A stretch of DNA of 64,000 nt, taken from the NCBI GenBank assembly GCA_027559495.1, contig JAMXSV010000003.1, positions 4,402,001-4,466,000 on the forward strand, given 5' to 3'. The position numbers and the translations under genes are program-made. Within the stretch, counting starts at the first letter, position 1; every line of letters starts with the position of its first letter. Source of the stretch: Aurifilum marmelostoma (lineage: Eukaryota; Ascomycota; Sordariomycetes; Diaporthales; Cryphonectriaceae). This document shows, piece by piece, positions 53,172-63,906 of the stretch. The notes under the pieces were generated by a model. That model made no database searches and had not been told where the DNA came from. It saw only the letters and a program-made list of their open reading frames with translations.

Positions 53172-54719
53172 TCATGGCAAGTTGAAATCGACCACGATAC
53201 GTCTGGAAGAAATGAGAATAACTCAATTAGCTAAGCTGTCATTAACATATCTGGTGAAGGTAGTACATACCCCGCGACCTGGCCGGCCCTCAGCTTCTGT
53301 ACTGATTCATTCCACTTGGAAACGCCCACGACGGTAGGCTTGAGGCGAAGTTTTCCTAAATCACCACCATTAGCGGGCCACATTTTCCAGAATTTCGGAG
53401 ATAAAAAAAAAAGCCTATCCTTGCCTCGTTTTGCAAAATCCAGAGTTTCTTCAATGTCATTCAGAGAACTGACAAGAGTGCCTCGGACGCCCTGGTTCAG
53501 AAACGCGACACGCTTAGGGTCGATCTTGAAGTGGAATTCGCCTTCAGGCGGCAGACCAATACTGCATATTATACTGGTCAATACGTGAATCATTACGTTA
53601 CCGAAGAGGCGAAGAATGACGTGAACATGAGAAATACGAGACTTACCACATGATTGTCCCTCCAGGTCTCGTACCGATGTAATCCATACAGTTAGGATAG
53701 GCTTGGATGGCTGCCAGTTTATCATCAGTACGTGTCGCAAGTCGTCTTTTTCAAAGACGAATACGTGCCTGTTACGAAGACAACGTGGGCGCCACCACCG
53801 GTGATGCTCAGTACTTCGGCAGCTGGGTTCGAGATCTCCTTAAAGTCCACAAATGCTTCGGCACCCATCTCCTCAGCCAGGGCTTTTCTCTCAGCCCCCG
53901 TGTCAACGACAATGGGTCGGACACCCATCGCGGATGCAAGCTGAACGCCTTGGATACCAACGCCTCCTCCTCCTCCGGGAAAACAAGCCCACTGGCCTGG
54001 TTTAATGCCCGAGGCTTTCAGAGCCGTGTACATTGTCGAGCCCGAGCACATCACTGGCCCTGCAACATAATCATCAACACCCTCTGGGATGACAGTTGTG
54101 TACCGCTCAGGCGACTTGACGTATTGCCTGTAGGAGCCTGTATCATCATCGTCAATCTTTCAGAGCACTGATTTGATGTCAGTTATAATCTCTAGGAGCC
54201 TTACCATCGGCTTGTAGCCCAGTGTAGACACCCTGAGGGCAGTAATTGTCCCGCCCACCTCTGCACTGGTCACAGACACCGCACACGTCAAACAGGGGTT
54301 TAATTCCCGCCCGCTGACCGACCTTGAGGTTTCTCACGCGGTCGCCCACTTTGACGATGACCCCTGAGCCCTCGTGACCGGCGCAAATGGTGCCGAACGT
54401 CGACATTTGGGGCAATCCCCAGTCGTTCAACATGAAATGGACATCTGACATGCAGAGACCCGTGGCATTGATTTTGATAAGGACGTCGTCGGGACCTGCA
54501 AGAGACGAGATAATTTAGTCGGTACCTGACATGTATTATCAAGGACTTGTTCCAGTCGCTACTGCAGACTTCTCTGGAGGAGGAAAGGTTTGGCCTACCA
54601 ATCTCAGGCACAGGAACCTTCTTGACTTCGATCTCAAAGTTTGGTCCCTCATTCTTAACGACACCCGCAATGCACTCTGCGGGTATCTCGAAGCTTTCGG
54701 CACTGCCAGTCTCACCCAT
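53172..54719 (-). CDS. Zinc-dependent alcohol dehydrogenase (MDR family)
   Basis: NAD(P)-dependent medium-chain dehydrogenase, cytosolic. Seven exons: 54719-54599, 54495-54205, 54137-53769, 53710-53647, 53561-53425, 53355-53271, 53202-53172; 1098 nt, 365 aa. Catalytic-zinc region: ATGLCMSDVHFM (Cys) and ICAGHEGSGVIVKVGDRV (His-Glu). The structural zinc loop CGVCDQCRGGRDNYC has four Cys. The Rossmann glycines are in FPGGGGGVGIQGVQLASAMG, with VVDTG ending the second strand. C-terminal part: GGTIMCIGLPPEGEF, RGTLVSSLNDIEETLDFAKR, GRIVVDF. Two introns (53768-53711 and 53424-53356) begin with GC instead of GT; in both, the flanking exons fit only with GC-AG splicing. Similar to fungal ADH1/quinone-type alcohol dehydrogenases of ~350 aa; the N-terminus is about 10 residues longer. 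Confidence 0.92.
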
Positions 54720-57207
54720 TGTATCAGATCTGAATTTTGGACGATCGCAAATAAACAAAGAAAGTGCGGATAAATCTGGTCGAGCGGGGGAAATCGGTCC
54801 AGAGCACAAACATAAACGATTTGCACTTAATATAATCTAGTGCTCTTGATCTATCTCCCACAACGCGGGGTACCATCATACAATTAGTCCACAGTATAGT
54901 TCATCCCCCGCAAGCAACCCGGTGGTAAGTGTATCATCCGAGGCTGATCTTCTGGTGTGACAGGCTACGTGTAGCGACAGATAGACGGCATGATCAGCGC
55001 GTTTAGGGATCTCCGGCTCACAGGGTGGCATCGGAACATCTAGGCGCAGGGTGGTACCGCACGTTTACCCCTCCTTTGGGAATCTTCGTGGGAGCATCAC
55101 GAGGGGAATTTTGTCTCCACCAACATTGAATTCAACCAATGAAAGTAATGGTGAGTACAAAGCGGTCTATTGTCAAGGTGACCAACGAAAGCGAGGCACT
55201 CATACGGCCGTATTCGATAGTTCATGGGAATGGTGACGCTATTGAGGTCGTCGTCGATCTCGCGGTCTGCGCGCAAAGCCATTCCACAATAAGATCTAGC
55301 AAGAAAGCCTTGGAAGATCACGTCGTACAGAGCATGAGAAAGATGTCAGCACTTGGTTTGGGCAATGAAACCTGATGAGCAGTCCGAGATAACTGCTTGC
55401 GAGGGCTTCTCAGACTTACCCTATATGGGTGCCGAGACGTCAACAGTCCTTGCAAGTGGCTTGCTTACCTCGAGTTGGTGCTCTCAGAAATTCCGATTGC
55501 CATTCGTCAACATACAATGCTATACTGAGACAGCTGCACGGCTGTGAGTCAATGCATCACAAGCGCTACTGTATATGTTGGCGGGCGTAACAGTGCCAAC
55601 ACGCATCTACGTGTTGAAAATAGTCAGTTGAAATTGTCAAATTCACGTGTCGAACAGAAGTAAATGTCAGAGATGTAAGTGGTACAAGTGGATCCCTACG
55701 GCTCAATTTTGGCAGAAATTCATGATTCGGCTGGGGTTCAGGCTATGCTACGATCCTCAAGTAATTACGCATGCCTTGGGTCATACTGTATTTGGAAAGA
55801 GGACGAGACAGAGAAATACACCTCAGAAGGACACAGAAGGAAGGAAAGAACATAAGAACTAGGTAGGATAAAGGGAAAGAAAATGTTTCGGGGGGAACAA
55901 ACGTAGCGAGTGATCCAGTGACTCTGTAGCCACATTTTATTAAGACATTGTTTTTGATGTGTTCTGCACCCTAACCACACACTGTCTCCGTGAGCCGCCG
56001 CCTCGCAATCTGAGGGGTTTGAGTCACCGAGTCATTCAGTGCTGTGTTTACCATAGCACGAGAGAACGTTCAGCGGTGAATCGCCACTTTGATATCGTTT
56101 CGTTTCGCGAACTAAGTTCTTCGGTGTTGGCCGCTGTGAAAGGAAACGAAGAAAGGGAATTAAAACAATAAAAGAACAAAGTCTACGGCCCGCGCCTCCC
56201 CACATTTTGTACAGCACCAAATGGAACGTTCCATGAATGATGACACCGCCTGGCATGGCCCGGGAGCTCGGGAGCTCGGAAACAACTGTACATGGGCCAC
56301 TCAATCATTCACGTGGAAATATCGCCAGACCGTTGGTTCTACTATAGTAGAGCACCGAGCGTGGAACCATTACCCAAACAACACAGCCTCAACGTTGAAC
56401 GCCAATATCTCACAAATCCACTGGATCCCGGACAGGCCGCCGTTCGCCTAGGCACGAGGGCACTCAGGCAAGTAGGCAGACCGCCCCCCTCCCGCCTGTT
56501 TAAGCTTAATGTAAATTTCACCCAAAAATGCGGACTGCGCGAGCCGAGCACACCTGGTCTCGACGATGGCCCTGCAGGATTGGGCGGGCTCTTTGGTCTA
56601 GCGGCTGGCCATTTTCTCCACACACCAGGGTTGAATACGAGGCCAAGCTGCCGATCCACGGCTCGATGGTACCCCTCTGTGCCTTTTGGCCCCCCTTGGG
56701 GATACACAAACATCGGAATTCTTTGGATTTCTGGCAAGAATGGCATGTTGAACACTCGCTATGCGGCCAGCTGACCATCAGAATTAGTCAAGAATTGGCA
56801 GGAGGAGCTCGCCTTGGGTTGAATCGTGATGTTGCAGTGCTCACTTGGCTCGGCGCGTAGGTACGAGGTTTTTGTGCCCTGCGGAGGAATCCTCATGACG
56901 TCTTGTTACCTAAGGCAAGGGGGGAGGGGAAGATGGAATTTACCGAGCTGCCCTCAAGTCATGTCCGCATATTGCTCGAATGTACACGGGATAGTAGTAA
57001 GACAGTCCGGGGGCATGTACGTCGTCCCTTTACCTTGTCCAGACCATCATTTGGTGAGGTCAAATCTATATAAAAGAGGGCACACCCAGCCTGTGAGTGA
57101 GTTCATGGTTGGTATTTTCCTATACTGCCATCCATCCACCCATCAAACCACCATATCCAAGATACACACTAAAGACCACTTCATCACATATTACCTCACT
57201 TTTCAAA
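54720..57207. other. Intergenic, 2.5 kb, no supported gene
   Basis: Divergent promoter space between the alcohol dehydrogenase and the next secreted-protein gene. At about 56220-56780 several overlapping long frames on both strands lie in a GC-rich patch with no recognisable motif; this may be decayed coding or repeat DNA. The duplicated GGGAGCTC at 56264-56276 lies here. Confidence 0.5.
57067..57076 (+). promoter_or_regulatory. TATA box of the small secreted protein gene
   Basis: TATATAAAAG lies 141 nt upstream of the ATG at 57208, in the right orientation; the strongest TATA box in the window. Confidence 0.6.
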
Positions 57208-57907
57208 ATGGTTTCCATCAAGGTTCTGATCCCCTCCCTTCTGTCCGCCCTCGCCATGGCGGCCCCATCGCAGCCCAGGGCCGCTGCTGTCTCCATGATG
57301 GCCGACGCGGAGACGTGGACCATCAATTCCCTGGTGCGCACCTGCGACGCGGCAGACACCACCTGCACCTGGTCGTTTGGTATCAACAACGGCACTGGCG
57401 TGACGCCTTGCGTCGAGACCGTCACCGGATCACCGGCCTCTCAGACCAACGGAGGACCTGCGACCTGCGGCGTAAGCAATCTTGTCGGACGATGTGATGA
57501 TATCTATCATGGTCTTGCTAACATGGCTACATAGGTGTACACTGTGACCTCTGGATGGAGCGGCCAGTTCGGTCCTGGCAATGGCTTCGTACGTCAATTA
57601 CTTCCCTGAGGATCTGCAATCCTCTTTTGTCATGAGGTCTCACCGGGGAGGCGAGCCAAGGACGAAGAAGAAACACGACTAACTCATTCTCTTTATCGCA
57701 GACGACCTTCGCCGTGGTCAACTATGCCGCCAACCTCATTGTTTACCCAGCCTACGTGAGTATCTAGTCATCCCTGCCTCCGAAACATGGCTTTCTTTTT
57801 TTGGTCCACGCACCAGGTCTCTAACGCTTGAGCAGACCGACAAGCAGATCACGAACGGCACTGCCGTCACTCCGGACCAGAGCTACACCCCGCAGGCATT
57901 GCCCTAG
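57208..57907 (+). CDS. Small secreted protein, four phase-0 exons (147 aa)
   Basis: Belongs, by my recollection, to a common but uncharacterised ascomycete family of small secreted proteins. Exons 57208-57471, 57535-57588, 57702-57755 and 57836-57907. All three introns lie between codons, and exons 2 and 3 are both exactly 54 nt. Signal peptide MVSIKVLIPSLLSALAMAA, then AETWTINSLVRTCDAADTTC, TWSFGINNGTGVTPCVETV and GGPATCG in exon 1. Exon 2 reads VYTVTSGWSGQFGPGNGF, exon 3 TTFAVVNYAANLIVYPAY, exon 4 TDKQITNGTAVTPDQSYTPQ and ALP. Four cysteines could make two disulphides; the beta-strand-like repeats suggest a small sandwich. A strong TATA box suggests high, regulated expression. Confidence 0.85.
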
Positions 57908-59448
57908 AGTCATGGTCTCTGTAGGATGTATGGTGGATGTGTGAGGTCAGGGAGCCAAGGATAATATAATATAATGGTCACGATGGCATGGCATGAAGCA
58001 AGGGTTCAGACTGTCGCATTAGCACAGCATCGGGTTGGCCTAGGTACCTATGAATAGTCAAAAATATACTTGATAATACCAATGTGCAGGTGCACCTGCT
58101 TGACATTGACTTGATTTCCTTTGGCTTCCTGCGTGCAGATCTGGCGTAAGTAAGTCGCAATAAGTAGTTCATGCCATGCATCGGTTCGAGCGCCGGCAGA
58201 GATCATATGGCAACGCCGCCGTCCCAGGATGTCGGGCCTGGATTTCCGCTCCCTCAGATGTTATCATATTTCTACCAGAAGAGGCCCTGATCGACAAACG
58301 AAATGACGACGCAGTATCAGAAACTCGCCCCATCTTGTCTCAAGGGAGAGATGTCCCTCATAACAACGACGCCACTGGAGGCAAAAGTATAATGCTTGGC
58401 AGTCATCGGGGAGGCTCAAGAAGCAAAAGCGGAAAGGCTGAGCGTTCCAACTTGAGACTGATGAAATTAAAGGGCTTGCAGAGGCGGCAGAAGTTGGCAG
58501 AGAAGAGGGCGGTCTGGACATGACAGAATTTGATCTGTCTCAGACCAAGGCCGCTTGAAACATCATGACAGCACAGAAAGTCTATATGACTCTTTATTAG
58601 GGTTGCTGAGAGCATCATCTCAGAAACACTTACGGAAGCTTTCTGGTTCCCATCTTGTCAGTTTGCCAAGCTGCCAGACTCAACAGTCCAGTTCTTAGCC
58701 AAGAACGAAGTATGCGCCGCATGGCAGCTTATTCATGGTTGTTGTCTCAGCAGCAAACATCTGCAAGACCCCTGCCGAGCTCGGAATGATTAGGTCTGCT
58801 CGTCCTGCGCGTCAGTTTTTGAAAATACACTTGTGATTTGTCAATCGGTAGCCTTCCTGCCGGTAGTTAAAGTGATGCACTATGTATAGTGCATAAGGTT
58901 CACATTGGTATGGAATCCCATGGTCGGGGCTGCTATGGGTGGTATGTTCTGCCCACAGGTGCTGTCCGCTGGCATAACACACAACACAGCAGTCATAGCC
59001 GGTGGATGATGACCTGCGCTCTCGTGTCCCAATCTTGTGTATCGCGAATACAATAGAGCCAATCTGCCTCTTTGCTTCCCATGTTCATTGACACTTTCCA
59101 TTCGCCCAACCGTTTTACAGCGGTAGATCTCTGGTATTGAGGAAGCCTTCTTGTTGTCCCCAAGTTGATACGCTCAAGTACTTTCTACCCGATCTTCCAC
59201 GTGTATTGCGCAGGTTTAGAAGGTACCGTGGACTCGAGCCGTGAGACCCGCCTTTACCCGCGCTTCAGAGTGTGTTAGCCACGTGCGGGCTCCCGGGAGT
59301 TTTGCTCCGCCGTCCGTCGACGTCATTGGCGCGACATGACATGTGAACAAGGCAGGCAGTCACAATGAGGAAAAAAAACCTCAGAGAAGCTGCGCATCTT
59401 GACGTTTTCTTCCATACAACATCACGATGGATAATATGCAATAATACA
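57908..59448. other. Intergenic, 1.5 kb, no supported gene
   Basis: A 115-codon frame at 58176-58523 is Arg/Ser-rich and lacks motifs, and is not called. The last ~200 nt are the HET-C promoter. Confidence 0.5.
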
Positions 59449-61566
59449 ATGCCCTCTACCACGTCCCTACTCGTGCTCCTCTTCCTATGCCTCCTCCTCG
59501 TGCACCCGGCTGCCGCATTTGGCGCCGGCGAGGTTCCTGCTGGCAGCGAGTTCAAGGGCATGGTGTGGCGCCACGGTGACCTCGCCGAAACCTTGAAGTA
59601 CCTCCCGACCTCATTCCTCACCGGGTACCGCTTCACAAAGCTGCAACGCAAGCAGGTCTACTTTGGGAACTGGCTGCGCGACTTCTCGCAGGTTATCGAC
59701 ACAACGTGTCTGGAGAATGTCCCCGAGGCCATCCTTCGTGCCATCGTTTCGGTTCTGGCCTTTATGGAATTTGGCTTTGCCACGGACGAGTTCGACGTCA
59801 CACGCGAGAGACTGGGTTGCTACACGCACGTGGAGCACATCGATAATCCGCGTGGCTACCCTGACAATGCACGGGACATTGACGGGCGCCTGAGGGGTCC
59901 TGTGGACCCGAAAGAGCTGGAGATCGACGCACGGACTGGCATGAAGAATTATATTGCCAACACGGGCCAAGGTTGGGATACGGCTGCCGACTACATCAGA
60001 GACCAGCTATTAAAGTGCATCGCGTTTGGACGCAGAGGCCGGCGGAAGCACCAGAGCGCGGCGAAGAAGGACGCATTTCGCCACCTCGGGGCTGCGCTGC
60101 ACACGCTGGAGGACTTTGCAGCGCACAGCAACTTTACCGAGCTGTGCCTGCGCGAGCTGGGAGAGGAAGATGTCTTTGTCTTTGTTGGGGATGCATGTCG
60201 AGTCGAGGTTCCGCGCGGGGCCAACAAGGGCAAAAGGGTCGCGCCCATCGTCACGGGGACGTTTGGTATGCTGGACATCTTCCACTCCTTGCTTGGCGAG
60301 GCTGATGACAAGGCCGTCCTGCAATCCAAGGGTTCCCTAGGAGAGCTCGAGAGCGTGAGTAACTTGCTGGACCTATCTCCATGTGGATATGAATGGACTG
60401 TAACGAATGCTGACAAATTCGTGGTCAAGAATCTCAACTACGGAGGCATGGCTTTCGATCAGCTCTTCCATCTTATCAAGACCGGTATCGAACAACTAAG
60501 TAAGATACAGCCCGACCTCGACCCGCTTCTTACCCAGCTGCAGGCTGTTGGCGAGATTTTCAAGAAATATGCACCTCTGAGCAACGACGACAACGAGACT
60601 TCGTCGCATGAGGTCGCCGTTACCGATGCGAACGTGCTGTGGCAGGCGATAGAGCCGATTCTGTATCTCCACGACAGGGTTTCGAAGTACCTACATGAGG
60701 GCTTAGAGGATGCGGAGGAGTCGACACAGGACTATTCTCACGGCCAGCTCGGGGAATACACCAACCAGCTCGTATTCAAATATCTCGCCATCATGATCGA
60801 GTCCTCTGTCCGGGAGCTGCGTAATGCAGTCAAGGCCGCTCGAGACCGCGTTGACGAAGAAGCTGCCAAAGCCGACTCGGCACAAGTCTACCTAGACGGC
60901 TCGGCGTCCGATCCGAGCCACTCTGACCTGTCCAAAGATCACTTCAGCAACGTCCTTAATCAGCCTGCCGGCCTCGTCGCCACCATCACCACGAACTGGA
61001 CCGTTCAGCAGATCGTCAGATGCTGGGACGACACCAAGCTGGACGCGGATCATTGTATCGACGAGATCCTTACCGTCCTGCACCACCCGGCCTTCCCGCC
61101 CAAGAAGACACATATACAGCAGTACATGTTTGACGCCGTCGAGAGATGGTGGAATGCCAACCCTTCCGAAGAGAAGGATCGTATCCGCGCCAAGCTCACC
61201 AAGGAGAGCGTCCAGCAGCGGCAACACGAGGATCACACCCTCACGCTAAAGGACTTTGAAGGCAAGCAGAGCGGGCCCGCAAGCTTCCCCGGCTCCTGGC
61301 CCAAGGTGCGCCAACCGCCCAAGAAGGCCTCCATACTCGCGGAATGGGCAAACGATGCAATTGCAGATTTTAACTGGGCGCTGGGCATTGTGCAGAGAGG
61401 CCGACGAGGTGATCCTTATGGTGCGTGGGACGAGGTGCGGGCGGCCGGAGGCTCGGCGGTGCATAACCTCGTCTTGGTCTTTGTGGCGTTGGTATATAGC
61501 ATTGCGCACGGTGTTATGTGGATCATTTCAAAGATCCTTTGGCCTTTCGGGCCAAGGGGCGAATAG
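59449..61566 (+). CDS. het-c: HET-C family protein (heterokaryon-incompatibility type C)
   Basis: Secretory or membrane-associated protein of the fungal HET-C family; in Neurospora, allelic differences at het-c trigger heterokaryon incompatibility. Single exon, 705 aa from the ATG at 59449. An in-frame ATG 84 nt upstream (59365) would hide the signal peptide MPSTTSLLVLLFLCLLLVHP. Family landmarks are FGAGEVPAGSEFKG, WRHGDLAETL, YFGNWLRDFSQVIDTTCLEN, GCYTHVEHIDNPRGYPDNAR, and LGAALHTLEDFAAHSNFTEL, followed by VTGTFGMLDIFHSLLGEAD. The His/Asp-rich LHTLEDFAAHSNF resembles motifs of zinc-dependent phospholipase C-like proteins; I infer a metal site. The C-terminal third is helical and charged and ends in a hydrophobic segment (NLVLVFVALVYSIAHGVMWI). 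The long Gly-rich tail known from Neurospora HET-C is absent. No HET-domain partner gene is in the window. Confidence 0.93.
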   Translation: MPSTTSLLVLLFLCLLLVHPAAAFGAGEVPAGSEFKGMVWRHGDLAETLKYLPTSFLTGYRFTKLQRKQVYFGNWLRDFSQVIDTTCLENVPEAILRAIVSVLAFMEFGFATDEFDVTRERLGCYTHVEHIDNPRGYPDNARDIDGRLRGPVDPKELEIDARTGMKNYIANTGQGWDTAADYIRDQLLKCIAFGRRGRRKHQSAAKKDAFRHLGAALHTLEDFAAHSNFTELCLRELGEEDVFVFVGDACRVEVPRGANKGKRVAPIVTGTFGMLDIFHSLLGEADDKAVLQSKGSLGELESVSNLLDLSPCGYEWTVTNADKFVVKNLNYGGMAFDQLFHLIKTGIEQLSKIQPDLDPLLTQLQAVGEIFKKYAPLSNDDNETSSHEVAVTDANVLWQAIEPILYLHDRVSKYLHEGLEDAEESTQDYSHGQLGEYTNQLVFKYLAIMIESSVRELRNAVKAARDRVDEEAAKADSAQVYLDGSASDPSHSDLSKDHFSNVLNQPAGLVATITTNWTVQQIVRCWDDTKLDADHCIDEILTVLHHPAFPPKKTHIQQYMFDAVERWWNANPSEEKDRIRAKLTKESVQQRQHEDHTLTLKDFEGKQSGPASFPGSWPKVRQPPKKASILAEWANDAIADFNWALGIVQRGRRGDPYGAWDEVRAAGGSAVHNLVLVFVALVYSIAHGVMWIISKILWPFGPRGE

Positions 61567-62538
61567 AAAAAGGAAGAGGAAGACAGAAAAGAAGGTCCCA
61601 AAGACCATTAGTAGAGAGGGCAACCTAAACTTTCATCACGCGGCATGGGCATTTGGGATAGCGTTTCCGTCATCAGTCACACTTGTGTCTGTCATTTTAG
61701 AAGTGAACTCAATCTTCATTGGTAGAGAGGACTAGAAAGGTCTGCATGTAATTATTTACTCTTCTCAGATTTTCATACGTGGCCTTTTGGCTGGTCTTTG
61801 TGTGGTTCCTCTCCCTCTCAACATCTCCTCACAACCATATGCGTATAATATTCATGTCTTCTAACTTGCCTGAATCTCGAGAAAATCGCCTCCCCTGTAG
61901 CTTCTCACGCGATCACGGTTAGGGGTCATAGCACATCGCCATTCCGTCGTTTCAAGTGACTCTCTAGCTCCAGGGGGTCCGTTCCCCCAACACCAGCGCC
62001 ATGATGTGCCAACCGTCGTTGGCCGAGCAGCCTACGGTCTTCCTTTGATGCACCTCGGCAGCTCGCTTCGATCCACAGGGCGGATAGGGGATGAATACGA
62101 GAAGCAATGATGTATTTCAAATGCAATCGATCTTTACTGTCTGTTCGTTGGCGCTAACTTCAGTTTCTTGACTACAATCGCACCGGTGCGGCATTCTGGG
62201 ACTTGCTTGTGGGGGAGTCAAAGCGGGATGCATTATGCACTCAGATTCATTTTTACCTTCAAGCCATTCTGCAAAGGAGAACAGGTGGGTATTAAGAGGG
62301 ACATGAGATATATATATAAGACGTGTTCACCGTGTAATGTCCATGAGACTGCGATTCCAACCTATTGTAGTCGATGATCATCACTTCACATTCATTTCTT
62401 TCTGTCTCTTCTTTCGTCCCATTTCATCACTTGGTATCTCACTTAGTCGCTCGTTCTCATTCGGCATATACAGTGGTTTCTGCATTCTTGAATTACACTC
62501 TTTTGACGACGTTGGTCATTTCATTAATTAGACTGAAG
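61567..62538. other. Intergenic, 1.0 kb, nothing recognised
   Basis: HET-C 3' region and promoter of the last gene. AT-rich with a TATATATA stretch near 62310-62318. No coding motif. Confidence 0.5.
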
Positions 62539-63906
62539 ATGCGACCCAACACCCCCGTCGCCGTGGCATTCTCTAGTCTCATAGGAATTGCCAGTGCTGC
62601 AGCAATACTTGAAGACAGAGCCTCGACATGCGCCAACAATGCCCTGGCTAAACTTATGATTGCTTTGCCGGCATATGCAGCTCCGTTCTGTAATACAGCG
62701 TTTAAAGTGGCAGCAACAACGCCAACTGTCACAATCACGGTCTCTCCCACCGTGTAAGTGTTGCAGGATGCTCGGTCTTGCGAAAAGATAGAAAAGGGAA
62801 AAAAAGAAAGAAAAAAAGGCTTCTCGACGCTGACAATTTCAAACTCTTCCTCAGGACTGTTGCGACGACATTGGTGTCCACCAAGACTGTAACCAACCTA
62901 GCCGCCACGACGACAGTAGTGGTCAACGCCAAGCGTGATGAGCCCTCCGCCGCCTCCGAGGCTTCTCCTACCCTTCAAGGCCGTGCTGTGCTCGATTTTG
63001 CAGCCCTCGCGTCGATAGCTGGACTCAGCTTGGCTTCGTCATCCATGTCGGCCGCGTGCGCTTGCTTCGTCTCCAGCTACACAGCACCGACGGTCACGAC
63101 CACTTTGCTGGGGAAGACGACCACCACAGTGGCTGTTGTGAAGGCTACTTCGGTAGTCACGACGACCGTTCAGGGCGTCACAGTGTGAGTTGTCTATAAT
63201 TCATCCCGAGACCGAGTCTTTCCATTTTGCTGTTTTGTCTGACACGAGCTTGACCAGTATAATCACCAGCAAGGGAGCGGGCACAAGCCCCAAAACGTCA
63301 ACATCATCTTCACCACCAGCGACGAGCCTGAGCATCGTGTGGAGCATCCCAGCTGCGTCATCATCGCCAGCCATCATTAGCTCGGCAGCCTCTCCATCCG
63401 TGCTATCCAGCATCTCCCTTGTGAGCTCTTCTTTCGTGCCCGTCACCACCCTCACCAACTCGGCAGATATATCCAGCATCAGCTCTCTGGTCTCAGCCAT
63501 TCTGAGCAGCAGCAGCTTGCCTGCTACCCTAACATTCTCCTCCTCCTCCTCCTCCAACAACAACAATATTCCTTCCACCTCCGTCTCCACGTCGGCCATC
63601 GCATCCGCTACTACTATAGGTGTTGGATGCGGCGCAGGTCTACAGCCGTACAACTACAGCTCATACGCGCTGCCGAGCACGTACATGGGGTGCAACACGG
63701 GCAGCAAGACGGGCTACAGTGCATGCCACACGGATGTCAACGGGACAGCGGTCTGCGACTCGTGTGGTAAGTGTGGGACGGGCCAGACGTGTGCCAAGGA
63801 TGGAGACTGTGGGTTGGGACAGGCCTGTATCGTGAACTCGTATTGTAGCGCGGGAGCGGCGGTTTGTTTGCCGATTTTGGACACCTGCTATGCGACGGGC
63901 TCGTAG
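62539..63906 (+). CDS. Secreted Ser/Thr-rich wall-type protein with 12-Cys C-terminal domain (397 aa)
   Basis: Family not recognised. Exons 62539-62753, 62855-63184 and 63258-63906, both introns in phase 2. Signal peptide MRPNTPVAVAFSSLIGIASA. Exon 1 and exon 2 hold Thr/Val repeats (TVTITVSPTV, LLGKTTTTVAVVKATSVVTT) around two short Cys-containing segments (STCANNALAKLMIALPAYAA, PFCNTAF; ACACFVSSYTAPTVT). Exon 3 begins with a ~130-residue Ser/Thr/Pro region likely to be O-glycosylated (SSSPPATSLS; a Ser/Asn run near 63540-63565). The last ~95 residues are Gly- and Cys-rich with twelve Cys: GVGCGAGLQ, YMGCNTGSK, CDSCGKCGTGQTCAKDGDCG, CIVNSYC and LDTCYATGS. No GPI-anchor tail is evident. Probably wall-associated or extracellular. 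Confidence 0.8.

Noticed and set aside
58180..58205. tRNA B-box-like GGTTCGAGC
   Set aside because: No complementary T-stem and no upstream D-arm; chance match.
60026..60340. Overlapping frames on both strands inside HET-C
   Set aside because: GC-rich shadows of the HET-C coding frame, which is intact and clearly conserved.
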